Shown one piece after another: positions 13,801 through 25,050 of a stretch of 64,000 bases of DNA. A program made the translations under genes and the position numbers. The stretch's first letter is position 1, and every line of letters starts with the position of its first letter. Origin of the DNA: Rhea pennata (Eukaryota > Chordata > Aves > Rheiformes > Rheidae); NCBI RefSeq assembly GCF_028389875.1, contig NC_084682.1:1002001-1066000 (forward strand), read 5' to 3'. Under the pieces are notes generated by a model, which did not search any database, was not told where the DNA came from, and saw nothing but the letters and a program-made list of their open reading frames with translations.

Positions 13801-16800
13801 AGATAATTCAAACTTAATCAGATGAACTTGGAAACGCTAGAAACTTTCATCTTTTCTAATAGCTACCAACCCAAAGTTCCAGCAGATTTTTTGAAGGGAG
13901 AAGGGCCGAGCATTTTAACAACAACATTCAAATCTAGCTGCAAGATCAGTACTATAATAGGAGAATACAAGCCTGCATTTGTTACAGTGACACAGTGAGT
14001 GCTAACCTTGGGTTCCTACTTAGTACCACAATTGTTTTTGAGCATGTATTATCTCTGTAAGTGCTTGTCCTGCCTCTCCGGGGAAAGGGACTGCTACAGA
14101 TAAGAAATGAATCTATCGATGGTCTGGTGAGGCTGAGTGCTTGTTAAACTGCTTGGTATGTGGCAGGAGTTTTTGGCTAATTTATAATAATTACAGGTTT
14201 GGGTATTTTTTTGTTGATTATTCTTTTAATTATATAGTGTTTCAGATTCAGCTTACCTCGGAAAGGAGAGGCTCCAGCTGTGTCTGTTCCATGTGCCAGT
14301 AACAACTGAAAAGACATGCTCTGGCCTACTAGTTAGTTTTCTATCCTGATGGACAAAGCCATTAGGTTTAAATTCTAGTCAGGGCTTGTCACCTTTCAGT
14401 GCAGTCATTCTTAAAGTGACAACTTGCAGAAGCTTTTAGAGACTCCAAACCCATCCTCTGCTAGGGGAGTGAAGCATCTAGGGATGAAGGAGATCTAGGA
14501 GAGAAGATCTGGGGATTTAACACATTGAAAGAAAAAGCAAGTGTTATTGGGCAAAATCACTGCTTGCTTCAGGGAGAATCAGCAGAAGTCTAGCTGCCAG
14601 TTACATATGACACAGGCTGAAGATCTTCATGCATCTCTTCCCACATTGCCTTTAATTTAGAAGCCACGTGGAGTATGCGATGGAGAAAGAAATGTACTTG
14701 AGTGGTCTTAGCAAGGCCCGGGTGACAGGGCTGCAGAACTGCAGTCTCAGGGGTGGTGGTGTTAACCTGCCTACTTCAGCTGTTTCAACTTTCTCCCACT
14801 GCAAAATGAGAAAGAGACTAATAATGTAATTCACTCCCCGCGTAGGATTCGTTAGGTAGTGTTGTAAAGGAGGATGCAGTGCTAATGTTGCCGTTGTTAT
14901 GACACTTGGGAGCTCCCCAGTGCAAGCATGCCTTTGCTCATTTCAATCCATACACAAACTTTATGCATACGGTAGGGGAGAGAGCCGCTACAGGGAAGGA
15001 GTGATATTTGGGGAGCACTGTTATAAACTCAGTCAAACGGGACATCATCTGAATGAGAACCTGAGATGAGACTGAGTAAAGTGCTGCATGCAAAGCCCAT
15101 CATGCTACAGGACAGGGAGCTCTTGAGGGAGCTGTGAAAAAGCAAAACAGAAAAAAAGCGTCTTTTGAAGAGAGAATTACTAGAAGAAGGGTTTGAATCT
15201 TGAGGCCTGGGTCAAGCTTGGGAATGTGTATCCTTCCCGGTCTTGGCAGACTTAATCTTTGTCCCAACTGTGAGCGCCTTATCAGAGTCTTAGCCTTTGC
15301 TGTTCCTGGCAGTTTCCAGTAAGAATGGCAGCCAGGGAAAGTGGGTCAGATAGCAGCTAAAAACCTGCAGCTGTCCCAGATACACATGCCTCTGGCTTAA
15401 TGAAATTTCAAACCTTGAAAGAGAGGTGTTCGGGCATTTGTATGAATTTCTTTATTGTAATTTAATTCTTAATCATCTATTTCATTTTATGTAGTTTCAA
15501 GGTCCCTTCTCTGCCCTTGTCTATTATAGCCTTAGGTACTAATTCTGTTGACGATCTGAAAGGTTTGGATTTGGTGAAAGATGCCTGTGTGTGGTTGCTT
15601 CTTATTTTAAAAATAAATGTAATTGCTATGACTTTTTTTTTAATAGGGTAGGACCCATTATAATACTACTGTTATAAGAAATTCCTGTCTTTAACAAAAA
15701 TATACTGGTGACTAGGGCATGTCTCTAAATAAGTTCTGCGTTTGAGGGTATACAGGCGAGCAAAGTCCACATGACTAATGTTTGGCTATCTCTGTGGCAT
15801 CTTCTATTAAATTACTAGAAAATCTGGCACCTGACATGGGCAGGATAGTCTGAAAACGATAACCGATAGACAGATGCATGCCAGGCAGCAAGCTATCCAG
15901 AGGGTTGTAGGTGAGGCTGGTCAGAGGGAGGAACGAGGGAAGGCATTTGCTCACCTCTCTTCCGTACCAGCCCCCGGTGGCCCTGTATGGGAGGAAACTG
16001 GAAGGCAGGAGAGTGTCTGCTCTTGTCTGCTCTTGTCTCCTCTCCTGCCATCCCTCATGTGCTGTATCAGTCCTACTACTGCAGCCGGCTGTGCTCTGCC
16101 CATCCCTTGAAGAACCCCAAGTCCATGTGAGAGCTGGTCCTTTTGCCCCAGTGCAAGCTCTCTGGACAAGGCGGATGGTAAAAACAGCAACAGTTCCTGC
16201 TATGCCTTTTGCTGCACAGAGGCCAGCTAGTCCGGACGAGGGGCATTCCTGCCTCTCAGACTCATCCTTAGAGGCAGCGTACTCACGCAGCTCCTGCAGA
16301 GTCTGGGAGGGGACTGCATCATGTGCAGGGCTGAGGTGGTGCTTGCAAAGAGCAGGTGAGCACAGGGAGGGGAGGTGCAAGAAAGAAGGAGGGCTCTCCT
16401 TAATTTCACCAAGTTCATTATTAGGCCAAGCAGTGGATCAGCCAAGGGATCTACCTTTTCTCAGTGAGCCACAATGAATTGCATCATGGAATAGTTTTTG
16501 AAAGACTACCCGTGCCAGCAGAGAAGCTCCAGCCCATCTGCTGCTCGCAGCCTCCGCAGCAGCCTTCCCTTGGAGAGCACCCAACCTGCGTAAGCACACC
16601 AGTGTCAGGAGGGCTGCTTGCACAAGCCCGGAGAGGAATGGGGAGTTGCAGCGAGTGGCTCTTGGGAGCTGGCAGCCGGTCAAGTCGTTTCCCAGCAGAG
16701 GGAGGGCTCAGGCTGCTGACACGTGTAGCCTTACACGGAGGCAGGAGGGAGGCTGGCCTGGAAGGGATGGGCTTGGAGCAATGCCATGCAGACAGGCGGG

Positions 16801-19800
16801 TTTCCAAAAGGCAGGCCCAGAAGCATGTGTAAGAGGAGTGGATTACTCAGCGACAATGTGAGTTCCCTGACCCCAACCGCTAGCAGACTTCTAGTAGTAT
16901 TTGCTAAGGGTTTGCTTCCCTTTTCTGTAATTAAAAATTTGGAATTAATTACAAGCCCAGGCAGCTGCCCTGTCCATACCTGGTCTATCATGCTTGCTTC
17001 TGCTCCTTGAAGTCTCACAGCAGAGAAGGAAATCAAATCTGCTTGAATATGCTTGAGATGCATGAGATATGGGTCCTGAAGCTGTGCAAATTTCTTTTTT
17101 ATTCTTCTTGGAAAGCTGTATTACTGCATTTTCTCCTTTAATTATAGTTCCTTATGAATAATTGAATGGAGAATGCATTTGGAGAGAAATTCTGCAGAGA
17201 CAGGCAGGGCTTGTGCCTGTCTGGTGATTTTGGTCTCAGGCTTTCTCCTGTTAGCTTCTTTGCTGAATACATAGTAAAGGGAAGTCATTCAGACAAGTTC
17301 TCTCCTAGGATATTCTAAAACTGAACATAAGAGAATGTACCTTCCTCAGTAGCCTTAGCTTCCCTTCAGTCCCCTTCCTCTTTCCAGCCCACATCTGTTT
17401 GCAAAAAAGCTGAGGTACAGATGCCATGTTACTGTGTTGTCTAGGTCAGACAAAATGTTTCAGCTACACTCAGTGGGATAACAGACTTTAAAACAAGCAT
17501 ATAGATTTCAACTGCAGCTATGTATGGAAAAGCAGTCTCCAGATTAAAGTCAGCACTGTAATGGAGCCATGAGTCTCCGACCCCTCTTATCTGCATCTGT
17601 TGTACTGAAAATCTTCCTTGCTGCATATACCCCATCATCTCAAAAACTCTCACCACTGTAGACTACAGGTGTGTTGGAGTTTTCCAGTATAAAACATTGG
17701 TATTGAGGAGCAGGCTTACCCTCTTCTGCCTTGCAACTTAAAAAACAGTGACAGGGACAGAGCTGGCCATTTGAGAGCAAACAGTACATTTAGAAAACCT
17801 TATAAACTGGACTGGAGGAATTTTCTGCATTTACACAGCTCTAATGATTATGACAGGCATGTTTGGGAAAAATAATTCATTTTTTGTTATTAGCAGGTCA
17901 AGCTTACATTGTTTTTAATTTTGCTTTTATATAAGAAGAAAGCAGGAGCTATGTTAATCATTGTGTTGGAATATGCTAAATTAAGGGCCTGGTTGAACAA
18001 GCTTTAAGGTTATTTCCTGGTGACTTTTGAGATGAAAGAATGACAGAACCATTAAAATGAAATGCATGAAGTCAGATTCTGATTGCAGTTGTTCCAGAAT
18101 ACTTGAGAGTAGAACTGAAGAGCACATACGTATTCAGAAGAGTATGACTGATAAGTTTAAAGTTTGCTTTTAAATTCAGTTTGTGTCAGTAAAGGGTAAA
18201 AAAGAGAATGCATGCAGGCCCTGTAGAGGTCTCTATAGACCTGATATTTTCAGAAGTGTTTATGTGGTTTAGATTCCTAATGACCAAACTCACTTTAGAA
18301 AATGGACAGGGTTATGCATGGTTTTGCAGATTTTACTCATGTTGTCTCTTTTATGCTCATAGTAAATACTGACCTGGGCAGGAGAAAAGGTTCTTTATTA
18401 TTATTCTGTGTTTCACATATGGCTTGAAAGCTCATAAAACTTTTGTGAAGACCAGCTATTGTTCCCTGCATTGTTTATTTCTGTAGCTCAATAATTGGCT
18501 CTTATCAGATCTGTTTTCTCATTATTTCCAATTAATAGTACTAGGTAGTGGTATTCTGTTTGTTGCACCTTTGTATATTATACTGGCAAAGCATCTTTTC
18601 TGCTGATTAATGTGTATCAGGGTTCCAGTACTCTATGACTGAGCATTAGCAGAAAAAGAGAACATACACTATTCTTCCTCATTTGACTTCAGTGTTTCCC
18701 CTGTGGTGCAGGGGATTGTTGGCACTTAGCCACCTCTCCTACTTCAGGAGCTCTTGGTGTTGTGTGTGTTGCTTGGAAACTAATTAGTACTTTTTCTTCT
18801 GACCACATAAAAGTTCCCTCTCTCTGTGATTTATAGGCTGACCAACCTGAGGTTAAGGAAATGCAACGTATGGTTTTGTGCAGATCCATTTGGGATTCTG
18901 TGCCAAAACCTTGTCTCTCTTTCCCCAACTATTGTCAGTTGGTTTGCTAAAAGATACTATCTGTTCCTAAACATCTTGTGTTTGAAGTACATGAATATGT
19001 TGGCGCTTTTATCATCCTGTGTAAAAGCAGTGTTCCACACAGTATTTCTGTCTCAGTGCAAGGATCTGAGGCATATTTTACCTTTTTCAAGCTGTATTCA
19101 CCAGTTCACTTGCTCTGCAGCAGCACTGTTCTCTGTGTAAATTCTCCCCTTCCTTTAAAGATACTTGGTCGTAGATTTATGTAGTTAGAAACAAAATAGC
19201 CACAGCATCTGAATGGCTGGCAGTTATCTCATGTTCTCTCACTTGGAGAGCAAAGGGAACTGCACTCATTTCACCTCCTTTGCATCTTCCTATCAGTCTA
19301 TTATAAACCTTAATCTTCTTTAAATACTTCATAAGGCAGGTGAAGTGAGGCTGATTTTGGGAACTGAATACTGACCTCTGTCACTCTAAATTCATGTTGA
19401 AGAACAACAAGGAGCTCCCTTGGACTGAAACAGAAGAGGGGAGTGAACAGAGACCAGGTTTATGTTGCTGCCTCTCCAACAAATACCTGTCTGGGACCTA
19501 GGGCAATCTCCTTCACTGTTCCAGGATTGCTCTGTATTCATGATTCATTTGTTGATGTCTTTACAAGAAGCTCTTCCATAACAGTGTTTGCACACATGTA
19601 CAGTCAGAGTGTTCTGCATTTAGCTCAGGAAGTCAGCAGGGTAGAAGTGCTGTGCCGGGAAGGGTCTGACTTTCACATTCTGGAGGAATCATACTCATAA
19701 TTCAGTGTTCGTGGTTCTTAATTTTTGAGTTTTGTTGGCAAGGTTAGAGGGAAAAAGGAAAGAATGTAGAAAGAAGGTCATGCAACATACTATGATTTTC

Positions 19801-20198
19801 TGTCCTTAGAATCACAGAACTACTTTTTTCAGAGAAAACACTTTACAGATTTTCCTAAAGAGTTCCAGGCCTTAAACTGATTGAGTAGAATTGATTCTAC
19901 TCACACTTGACTTGGTTAAGCCTTTCAGTTCTGCAGACATGTCTCTGCTCTGGGCTCATCAGCATTCCTGCGGAAGGCAGAAAGTGACTGGCCAGAGTAA
20001 CCCTTTAGATTTTCATGGCCCACTCTTGCCCTTTCCCTTTCTGTCAGAATTTAAAAGGCATAACCATGTCTGAATGTATTTTACAGCAGCATAACTGGCT
20101 ATAAAAGAAAGCCAGCTGTGGATTTGGAAGTGACCAGGTCTGTGTAGATTATAGTTGTTTTTGCTCTCCTTATATTTTTTTTCTTCCTCCATCTTTAG

Positions 20199-20391
20199 AC
20201 TTTAAAGAGAAAAGAAAAAGAATATGAACACGAAATGGAGCGGCTAGCAAGAGAGAAGATCGCCACCCAGCAACGGTTGGCAGAACTGAAGAATGAGCTG
20301 AGCCAGTGGATGGACATCTTGGAAATTGACAGAATTATTCGACAGACCGTTCAGCCAGAGGATGACCAAGCATCTACCTCGACAGCATCAG
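20199..20391 (+). CDS. MNT: MNT, leucine-zipper exon (internal)
   Basis: MNT is a nuclear bHLH-zipper protein that dimerises with MAX (and MLX), binds E-boxes and represses transcription by recruiting SIN3, opposing MYC. This exon starts after a TTTAG acceptor with TLKRKEKEYEHEMERLAREK and continues through IATQQRLAELKNELSQWMDI to EDDQASTSTAS, which matches vertebrate MNT closely. It covers the end of bHLH helix 2, the leucine zipper and the start of the linker. It is 193 bases long and ends in phase 1 at G|GTACCT; that G joins AG from the next exon to give Glu. The reading frame also runs on into the intron, but the splice is supported by homology on both sides. The upstream bHLH exon was not found in the window. 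Confidence 0.96.
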
Positions 20392-22718
20392 GTACCTGCA
20401 GTTTGTCTGTTCTTGCTGTAATCATCGCTGTACATCACAGACATAGTTATCTCATGGTAGCATGAGGGGGATGATCTTCATTTAGCACCATTAAAATTGT
20501 TTTTGCTTAATAACAGAACCTGAGAAAGATAAGTTTAGAAAATCTGTATTAGTCTGGTCCATGCAAGTTAAAATACTCTTCCCAGAACATCTCGATAGTA
20601 TCAGTAATACCACTTTCACCAGTGGCTACCTACCTCAGTAGTAGGTAGGTACTGAGGTACGCACTGTTACTGCAATAGACTTGGTTTCTAACAAAATAGA
20701 AGATACCATCTTTTCAGTGATTCTGGAAGATTCAAATACAATTTTGGATGAGCTAAATCATTGCAAGTTGCAAAAGCATAGTATGTGTGGGTAAGCCCTG
20801 AGGCCCAGTTTTAAGTTATATTAAAGTGCACTAGGTATTTCAAGCATCTCCTGGAAGAACTTGGAGATGGCTTTAAATGGGACTTTATTTATGTGCATGA
20901 TCAGGTAGGTAATCATAAAAAGCTGAACTTCAGGAATATTTCTAAAATCAGACTTGAAACAATGACTGAGCCAGACAAGGTCTAGAACTCAGTTTTTAAA
21001 ATCAGTCTCTGATTGAGATTCCTCAAGTCCCAGGTCCCCAGATCACCTTCTTAGGTCTGATTTACAGAATGCAGAGTGCTTCTAGAAGTCTACAAATGGA
21101 TCAGGAGGAGGGTGAGGATGAGGATGAGGGGCAGCATTTTTAGAAATCAAGCTCAAGGTTTCTTGAAGGTTTCAGAACCCTTGGAAATCTTAGTCACTGA
21201 TGTTGACCTAGTAATATATACCTGTATAAAGTATAGTGAGAATCATGCATGGACCATGTTACATAGATATGAAGCGCTGTTTTGCACATTCAGTCTGCTG
21301 ATACACCTACTGAAACATGAAGCTAGTTTCCCTCTTACACAGATATGCATCACTGCTTGTTAGAACTGATTGGCCTGTGAGCATCTTGATGAATTTGTGC
21401 ATGGGGTTAGGAGGGTGTTCAGCCATGTAAAGAAAGAATTGGTACAGAAAGGGTCACCAGAGCATTTGAAGAGCTTAATGAGGCTTCACATTGTCTGAGA
21501 AGGGTTCAAAGTGAAGATTAAATGATACTAATGGAAAGAAATCATTTTGACGCATGCTCTTCCCAGTAAGACGTTTTTGTGAGATACTACAGTGTTTGCT
21601 TTTCACCTTACCAGTGATCAGCAGCAGGAAACATTGGCAGTCTATGGATGTGCAGTGCTTTGCTTTCCAGAGATTGGAAGAATATAGCAGTTTCTCCACA
21701 TTCACAACAGTTTCTCCAAATAGCAACGGAATTTGCTCTTGACACTCCAGGCAGATGATAAAGCAGGTTCCAGAAAGAGAAAACCTGAAGTTCTTATTTC
21801 CATTCAGCTTCTTATATGGGGCTTGCCACCTTTGAACATACTCACGAACAGACTCTGAGCGTAGGCCAATGGTATGTTAAGAATAGGAGTGCTTTGTAAA
21901 TGGGAGTGTCAGCTGTTCAATTCTCCAGCTGGCATCTCTTGAAAATGATCACTTCAAGCTACTGCTAAACACAGGGCTTGCAAAAGGGAAGCATCTTCCT
22001 TCATTTTCCTGCTGCTTCCTTGTCTAAGTTTTTTAATCTCTGCTGCTTGACTGGCTTTAATGCAGGCAGCACAAAGTGCCCCACTTGTAATCCTGGTCTC
22101 CTTAACATTGGCATATTCCTGCTTTGCCTCATTAGTTCATGACCAGACAGAGCTCCCTTATTCCAGAAGCAGACTGAGGAACTTTTTGCCATGTTCCCCC
22201 ATCACTGTTTCCTGCCCGTTCTGGGGGCAGAAGGGGTAATGCCAATTGATAGAATAACTTGACAGAGAAAGAAATACCGTTCCTCTTTACACAAAGAGCA
22301 GTCCTTAGCCTAGATGGAGTTCATCCCTTAGATGAGAGCTAAGGGCTATTAGTGTACCTCTGCTCAGATTCAGTGGCCTTGCACTTTTCACTGCTCTCTC
22401 TGCTTCAGGGCCTGCTTTGCTTCCTTGGCTTACCAAATGAGATCTCTCAGCCTATTATAGGCAATCCTCTCTAGCTGGGGCTCACAGCTAATTCGGCCTG
22501 CGAGGCTCCAGTCATTGGCCCACAATCAGGGAAGCCAAGGGATGCCACTTCACTGGGACCTGGTGGAGCCTGTTGTGCTGTGCTGTCCTCCCTTGACTCA
22601 GTAACTGCTCTTGCTGTCACTTATTTCTTCTCTGCTGCCTTTCAGATAAGGCTGGTTAGTTCAGTTCATGCTCTGCTTTCTTTTTTATGGGAGTTTCTTC
22701 CTTTCATTTTTTTTCCAG
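20392..22718 (+). other. MNT: MNT last intron
   Basis: This 2.3-kb intron is bounded by GTACCT and a T-rich tract ending in TTTTCCAG. It contains a short inverted repeat at 20626-20659 and a purine-rich GAGGATGAGG run near 21101-21130. No other gene or recognisable repeat was seen. The reading frame of the final exon is open back to 22580, but that extension is intronic: its residues do not match MNT and the acceptor interrupts it. Confidence 0.9.
20626..20659. repeat. Short nested inverted repeat
   Basis: TACCTCAGTA at 20631-20640 is the exact reverse complement of TACTGAGGTA at 20650-20659. An inner pair, CTACCTA at 20626-20632 and TAGGTAG at 20642-20648, overlaps it. The arms could form alternative short hairpins. 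It lies in the last MNT intron and has no assigned role. Confidence 0.7.
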
Positions 22719-23434
22719 AGGGTGAAGACAACATTGATGAAGACATGGAAGATGACAGGCCAGTGAACTCATTACCAAAACTAACCCAGCGCCAGCACCC
22801 AGAGCTGCTGAAAGCCGTCCCTTCAAACGCTACTTCACATCACCCAGCAGTTTTGCCTCAGCACCTATCTATACAGCAGAAACAAACCCCAGCCCACGCA
22901 CAACCTCCCATCCAGACACAAGCACTGGTCCAGCCGCAGGCGATTGTCCCAGCACAGACTCATATCGTGGCGGCTTCAACAGTGCAATCGACTGTTATTG
23001 CCCACACCGCCACTACCCATGCTTCGGTCATTCAGACTGTCAACCACGTGATTCAGGGTCCACAGACCAAGCACATTGCTCATATTGCACCTTCCACGTC
23101 CAGCCCTGTGCAACTCACCACTGCTGCTCAGCCTATTGGCCACATCACTGTGCACCCAGCAACCATCAATCACATGGCTCATCTCGGCCAGCAGTTACCC
23201 ATCTATCCTCAGCCTGTGGCCGTCAGCCAGCCAGTAGTGAGCCACATTGCTCACACTATTTCTCACCAGCAAGTAAATGGAACCACAAATCTTGGCCAGC
23301 AAGCAGTGATGGCCAAACCTGCTGTAGGAACGCAAGTTGTCCATCATCCACAGTTAGTTGGGCAAACAGTCCTAAATCCTGTAACTATGGTAACCATGCC
23401 ATCATTCCCAGTGAGCACACTGAAGCTGGCCTAG
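22719..23434 (+). CDS. MNT: MNT, final coding exon (C-terminal region)
   Basis: This exon joins the zipper exon in phase (G|AG gives Glu) and encodes 238 residues including the split one, then TAG. It opens with the acidic EGEDNIDEDMEDD. It continues into a Gln/His/Pro-rich stretch and then a conserved Thr/His/Val-rich region with STVIAHTATTHASVIQTVNH, GHITVHPATINHMAHLG, and the hallmark end HPQLVGQTVLNPVTMVTMPS followed by FPVSTLKLA. That exact terminus identifies MNT and not other MXD proteins. Compared with mammalian MNT the early part is poorer in Pro and His runs and carries extra Gln-rich spacing. The bHLH and SID functions lie upstream; this region has been linked to regulation and has no fold I can see. 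Confidence 0.97.
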
Positions 23435-23770
23435 AGAGGATAGTGCAACGGCAAAGTCTTTTGTGGGAACCTTTCCTAAACTCCATACATTCCAACCACG
23501 TCCGATTCCAAGGGAATGAAGTGCAGAAAACTGAGAATGGCAAGACACATGGGTTGGGGCCTACTAGGGCTATCCTCAGCTGCTCAGTAACCAACCTGCT
23601 AGTGATGATGAGAAATGAGGCCTCTCTGCACTTGAATTTTGCTAATCAGAGAAACCTTTAAAGACAGTTGTTCATGGTGATTTTTTTTCCTTTTATGTGT
23701 AATCAGTGAAATATGGATATGATGTTCTTAAGACTTTAATTTTCCCCTTTCATGTGTTGCTTCTTTGTAG

Positions 23771-23776
23771 AATAAA
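23771..23776 (+). terminator. MNT: Candidate polyadenylation signal AATAAA
   Basis: A canonical hexamer 337 bases after the MNT stop, followed by T-rich sequence. It is plausible as a proximal site but unproven. Confidence 0.4.
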
Positions 23777-23832
23777 AATTGCTGATCTCTTTATTGAGAC
23801 GTCGCGTAGAATGGAAAAAAATCATAGAAGTC

Positions 23833-23896
23833 TATATTTATATATATGTGTGTATGTGTGTGTATATATATGTATATACATATATATATAAATATA
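23833..23896. repeat. Alternating TA/TG dinucleotide tract
   Basis: About 64 bases of alternating pyrimidine-purine sequence (TATATATGTGTGTATGTGTG type, then TATATACATATATATA) lie inside the MNT 3'UTR. The central TATATGTATATACATATA is nearly self-complementary and could form a hairpin in the RNA. It is probably a polymorphic microsatellite. Confidence 0.85.
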
Positions 23897-24158
23897 ACAT
23901 TTGAAGAAGGCCTTTGGTAAGGTTGATTATTTTGCAGGATTATTAGACAAAATTCATTTTTGGAGGAAAAAGACAGTGTGTCCTCTCTAAACAAGAAACT
24001 TTAAGATAGATGGTTTGGTGGACCAGGGTACATATACAGTGACAAAAAAACGTAAACCATGGTAAAGGTATTTCCCTTCAATATATAGCATTTCAAAAAA
24101 AACATCTATAAAATCACTGTGACTTGTTACAGCGTTTTAAGGAAATTCTGTCCTGTCT

Positions 24159-24164
24159 AATAAA
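24159..24164 (+). terminator. MNT: Candidate polyadenylation signal AATAAA
   Basis: A canonical hexamer 725 bases after the MNT stop. T-rich sequence (CATTTGTTGCAGTTTC) follows about 25 bases later, as expected for a cleavage-stimulation element. Confidence 0.5.
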
Positions 24165-24944
24165 AGGAAAAAGAATACACAGCTGGACTTCATTTGTTGC
24201 AGTTTCATAAATGACTTGATATTTATAGCTATGTCAAAAAATACATGTTCTTTTATTATTTTAATGGTTGACAATACGTTTTTATTTGGGATTTGGGGTT
24301 GTTCTTTTGATTTGATTTGGTTTTTCTAATGCAATGATTGAAGTTGCAGAATTCTGTTCATAGCACTCCCAATCTTAGGATTCTTCATGGCAGTCCCAGA
24401 CTCCCAGGTTTTTGTTCTTGTTTGACAGGAGCAGTTATTTGGAACTAGCAACTTAAAGTATATTTATTGGGTCTGAGAACGGAACCTGGGACAACAAGCC
24501 CAACAGAAATTAAGTTGATCTGCTGAAGGGGTTTCTTTTCTTTATTCCTTAATTGACCATGTTTTAGTGGAATAGTTAGCAGATTAGAAAAAGGATCAAT
24601 GTGCATGTGATATGCTCCAAAGTGCAAGCCATTTTGACAGCCTTTTTTCTTTAGGGGGGGAAATAAAGCAAATTTAGTTTTGTATAAGATAACAGTATAT
24701 TCCATGAGATCAGTATAAATAACCTGATAGATTGTCTTACAGACTACAGTGGAACATGCACCAAAGAACAACTCTACATATTAAGTAACTGTCCTGTTCC
24801 ATCTTTTCTGATAGTTAGGTCAGCTCTCCAGTTAATGGCAAACTCCCACTGAGTTATGAGATGAGGGATATTATTTGTCTCTGCTGGTACTTGCCAGCCT
24901 GCCTGGGAGGTTGCGTAGGACATGTTTCATTGTTGACTGAATAC

Positions 24945-25050
24945 TTTGTTCCATGCACCGTTATATGTGTAGTACTACTATTAATGCTCTCTCTTATTTA
25001 TGTTCCTTGCATCATTTTGTATGTAGTACTACTATTAATGATTTCTTTTC
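24945..25050. repeat. Imperfect 54-base tandem duplication
   Basis: TGTAGTACTACTATTAATG occurs at about 24969 and again 54 bases later. It is flanked in both copies by TTCC-TGCA-type and TTTCTTTT-type sequence. Differences at several positions show that the duplication is not recent. Confidence 0.75.

Larger units (their letters stand above)
351..20198 (+). other. MNT: Long MNT intron (part), no exon seen
   Basis: This is inferred to be the intron before the MNT zipper exon, because that exon starts at a clean acceptor (pyrimidine tract plus TTTAG at 20194-20198) and no earlier MNT exon could be read. I looked for the bHLH motif (HNKLEKNRRAHLKECFETLK, then NIPNVDDKKTSNLSVLR) on the + strand and did not find it. 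The interval holds AT-rich unique DNA, homopolymers (T9G16 at 3037, C11 at 5934, T25 at 9012), a short AAAT run near 8785, and possible decayed repeat DNA near 10720-10870. The GC-richer part at 15.8-16.9 kb opens many overlapping frames on both strands, none recognisable. Confidence 0.6.
23435..24180 (+). other. MNT: MNT 3'UTR, proximal part
   Basis: The sequence runs from the MNT stop through two AATAAA signals. It includes an alternating TA/TG tract at 23833-23896. The first signal at 23771 would give a 3'UTR of about 350 bases. The second at 24159, followed by T-rich sequence, gives about 750. The mRNA end was not observed, and a far more distal end near 31 kb is possible. Confidence 0.6.

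Noticed and set aside
15775..16477. Overlapping open frames of 201 codons (-) and 188 codons (+)
   Set aside because: Five or more frames are open over the same GC-richer DNA. The products have no recognisable domain and no splice or homology support, so this is a composition effect.
20626..20659. let-7-like microRNA hairpin
   Set aside because: The minus strand contains GAGGTAG, the let-7 seed, but the stem is far too short and the rest does not resemble let-7.
22580..22718. Upstream extension of the final MNT exon frame with its own ATG
   Set aside because: It is interrupted by a strong acceptor at 22711-22718 that joins in phase to the zipper exon, and its residues do not match MNT.
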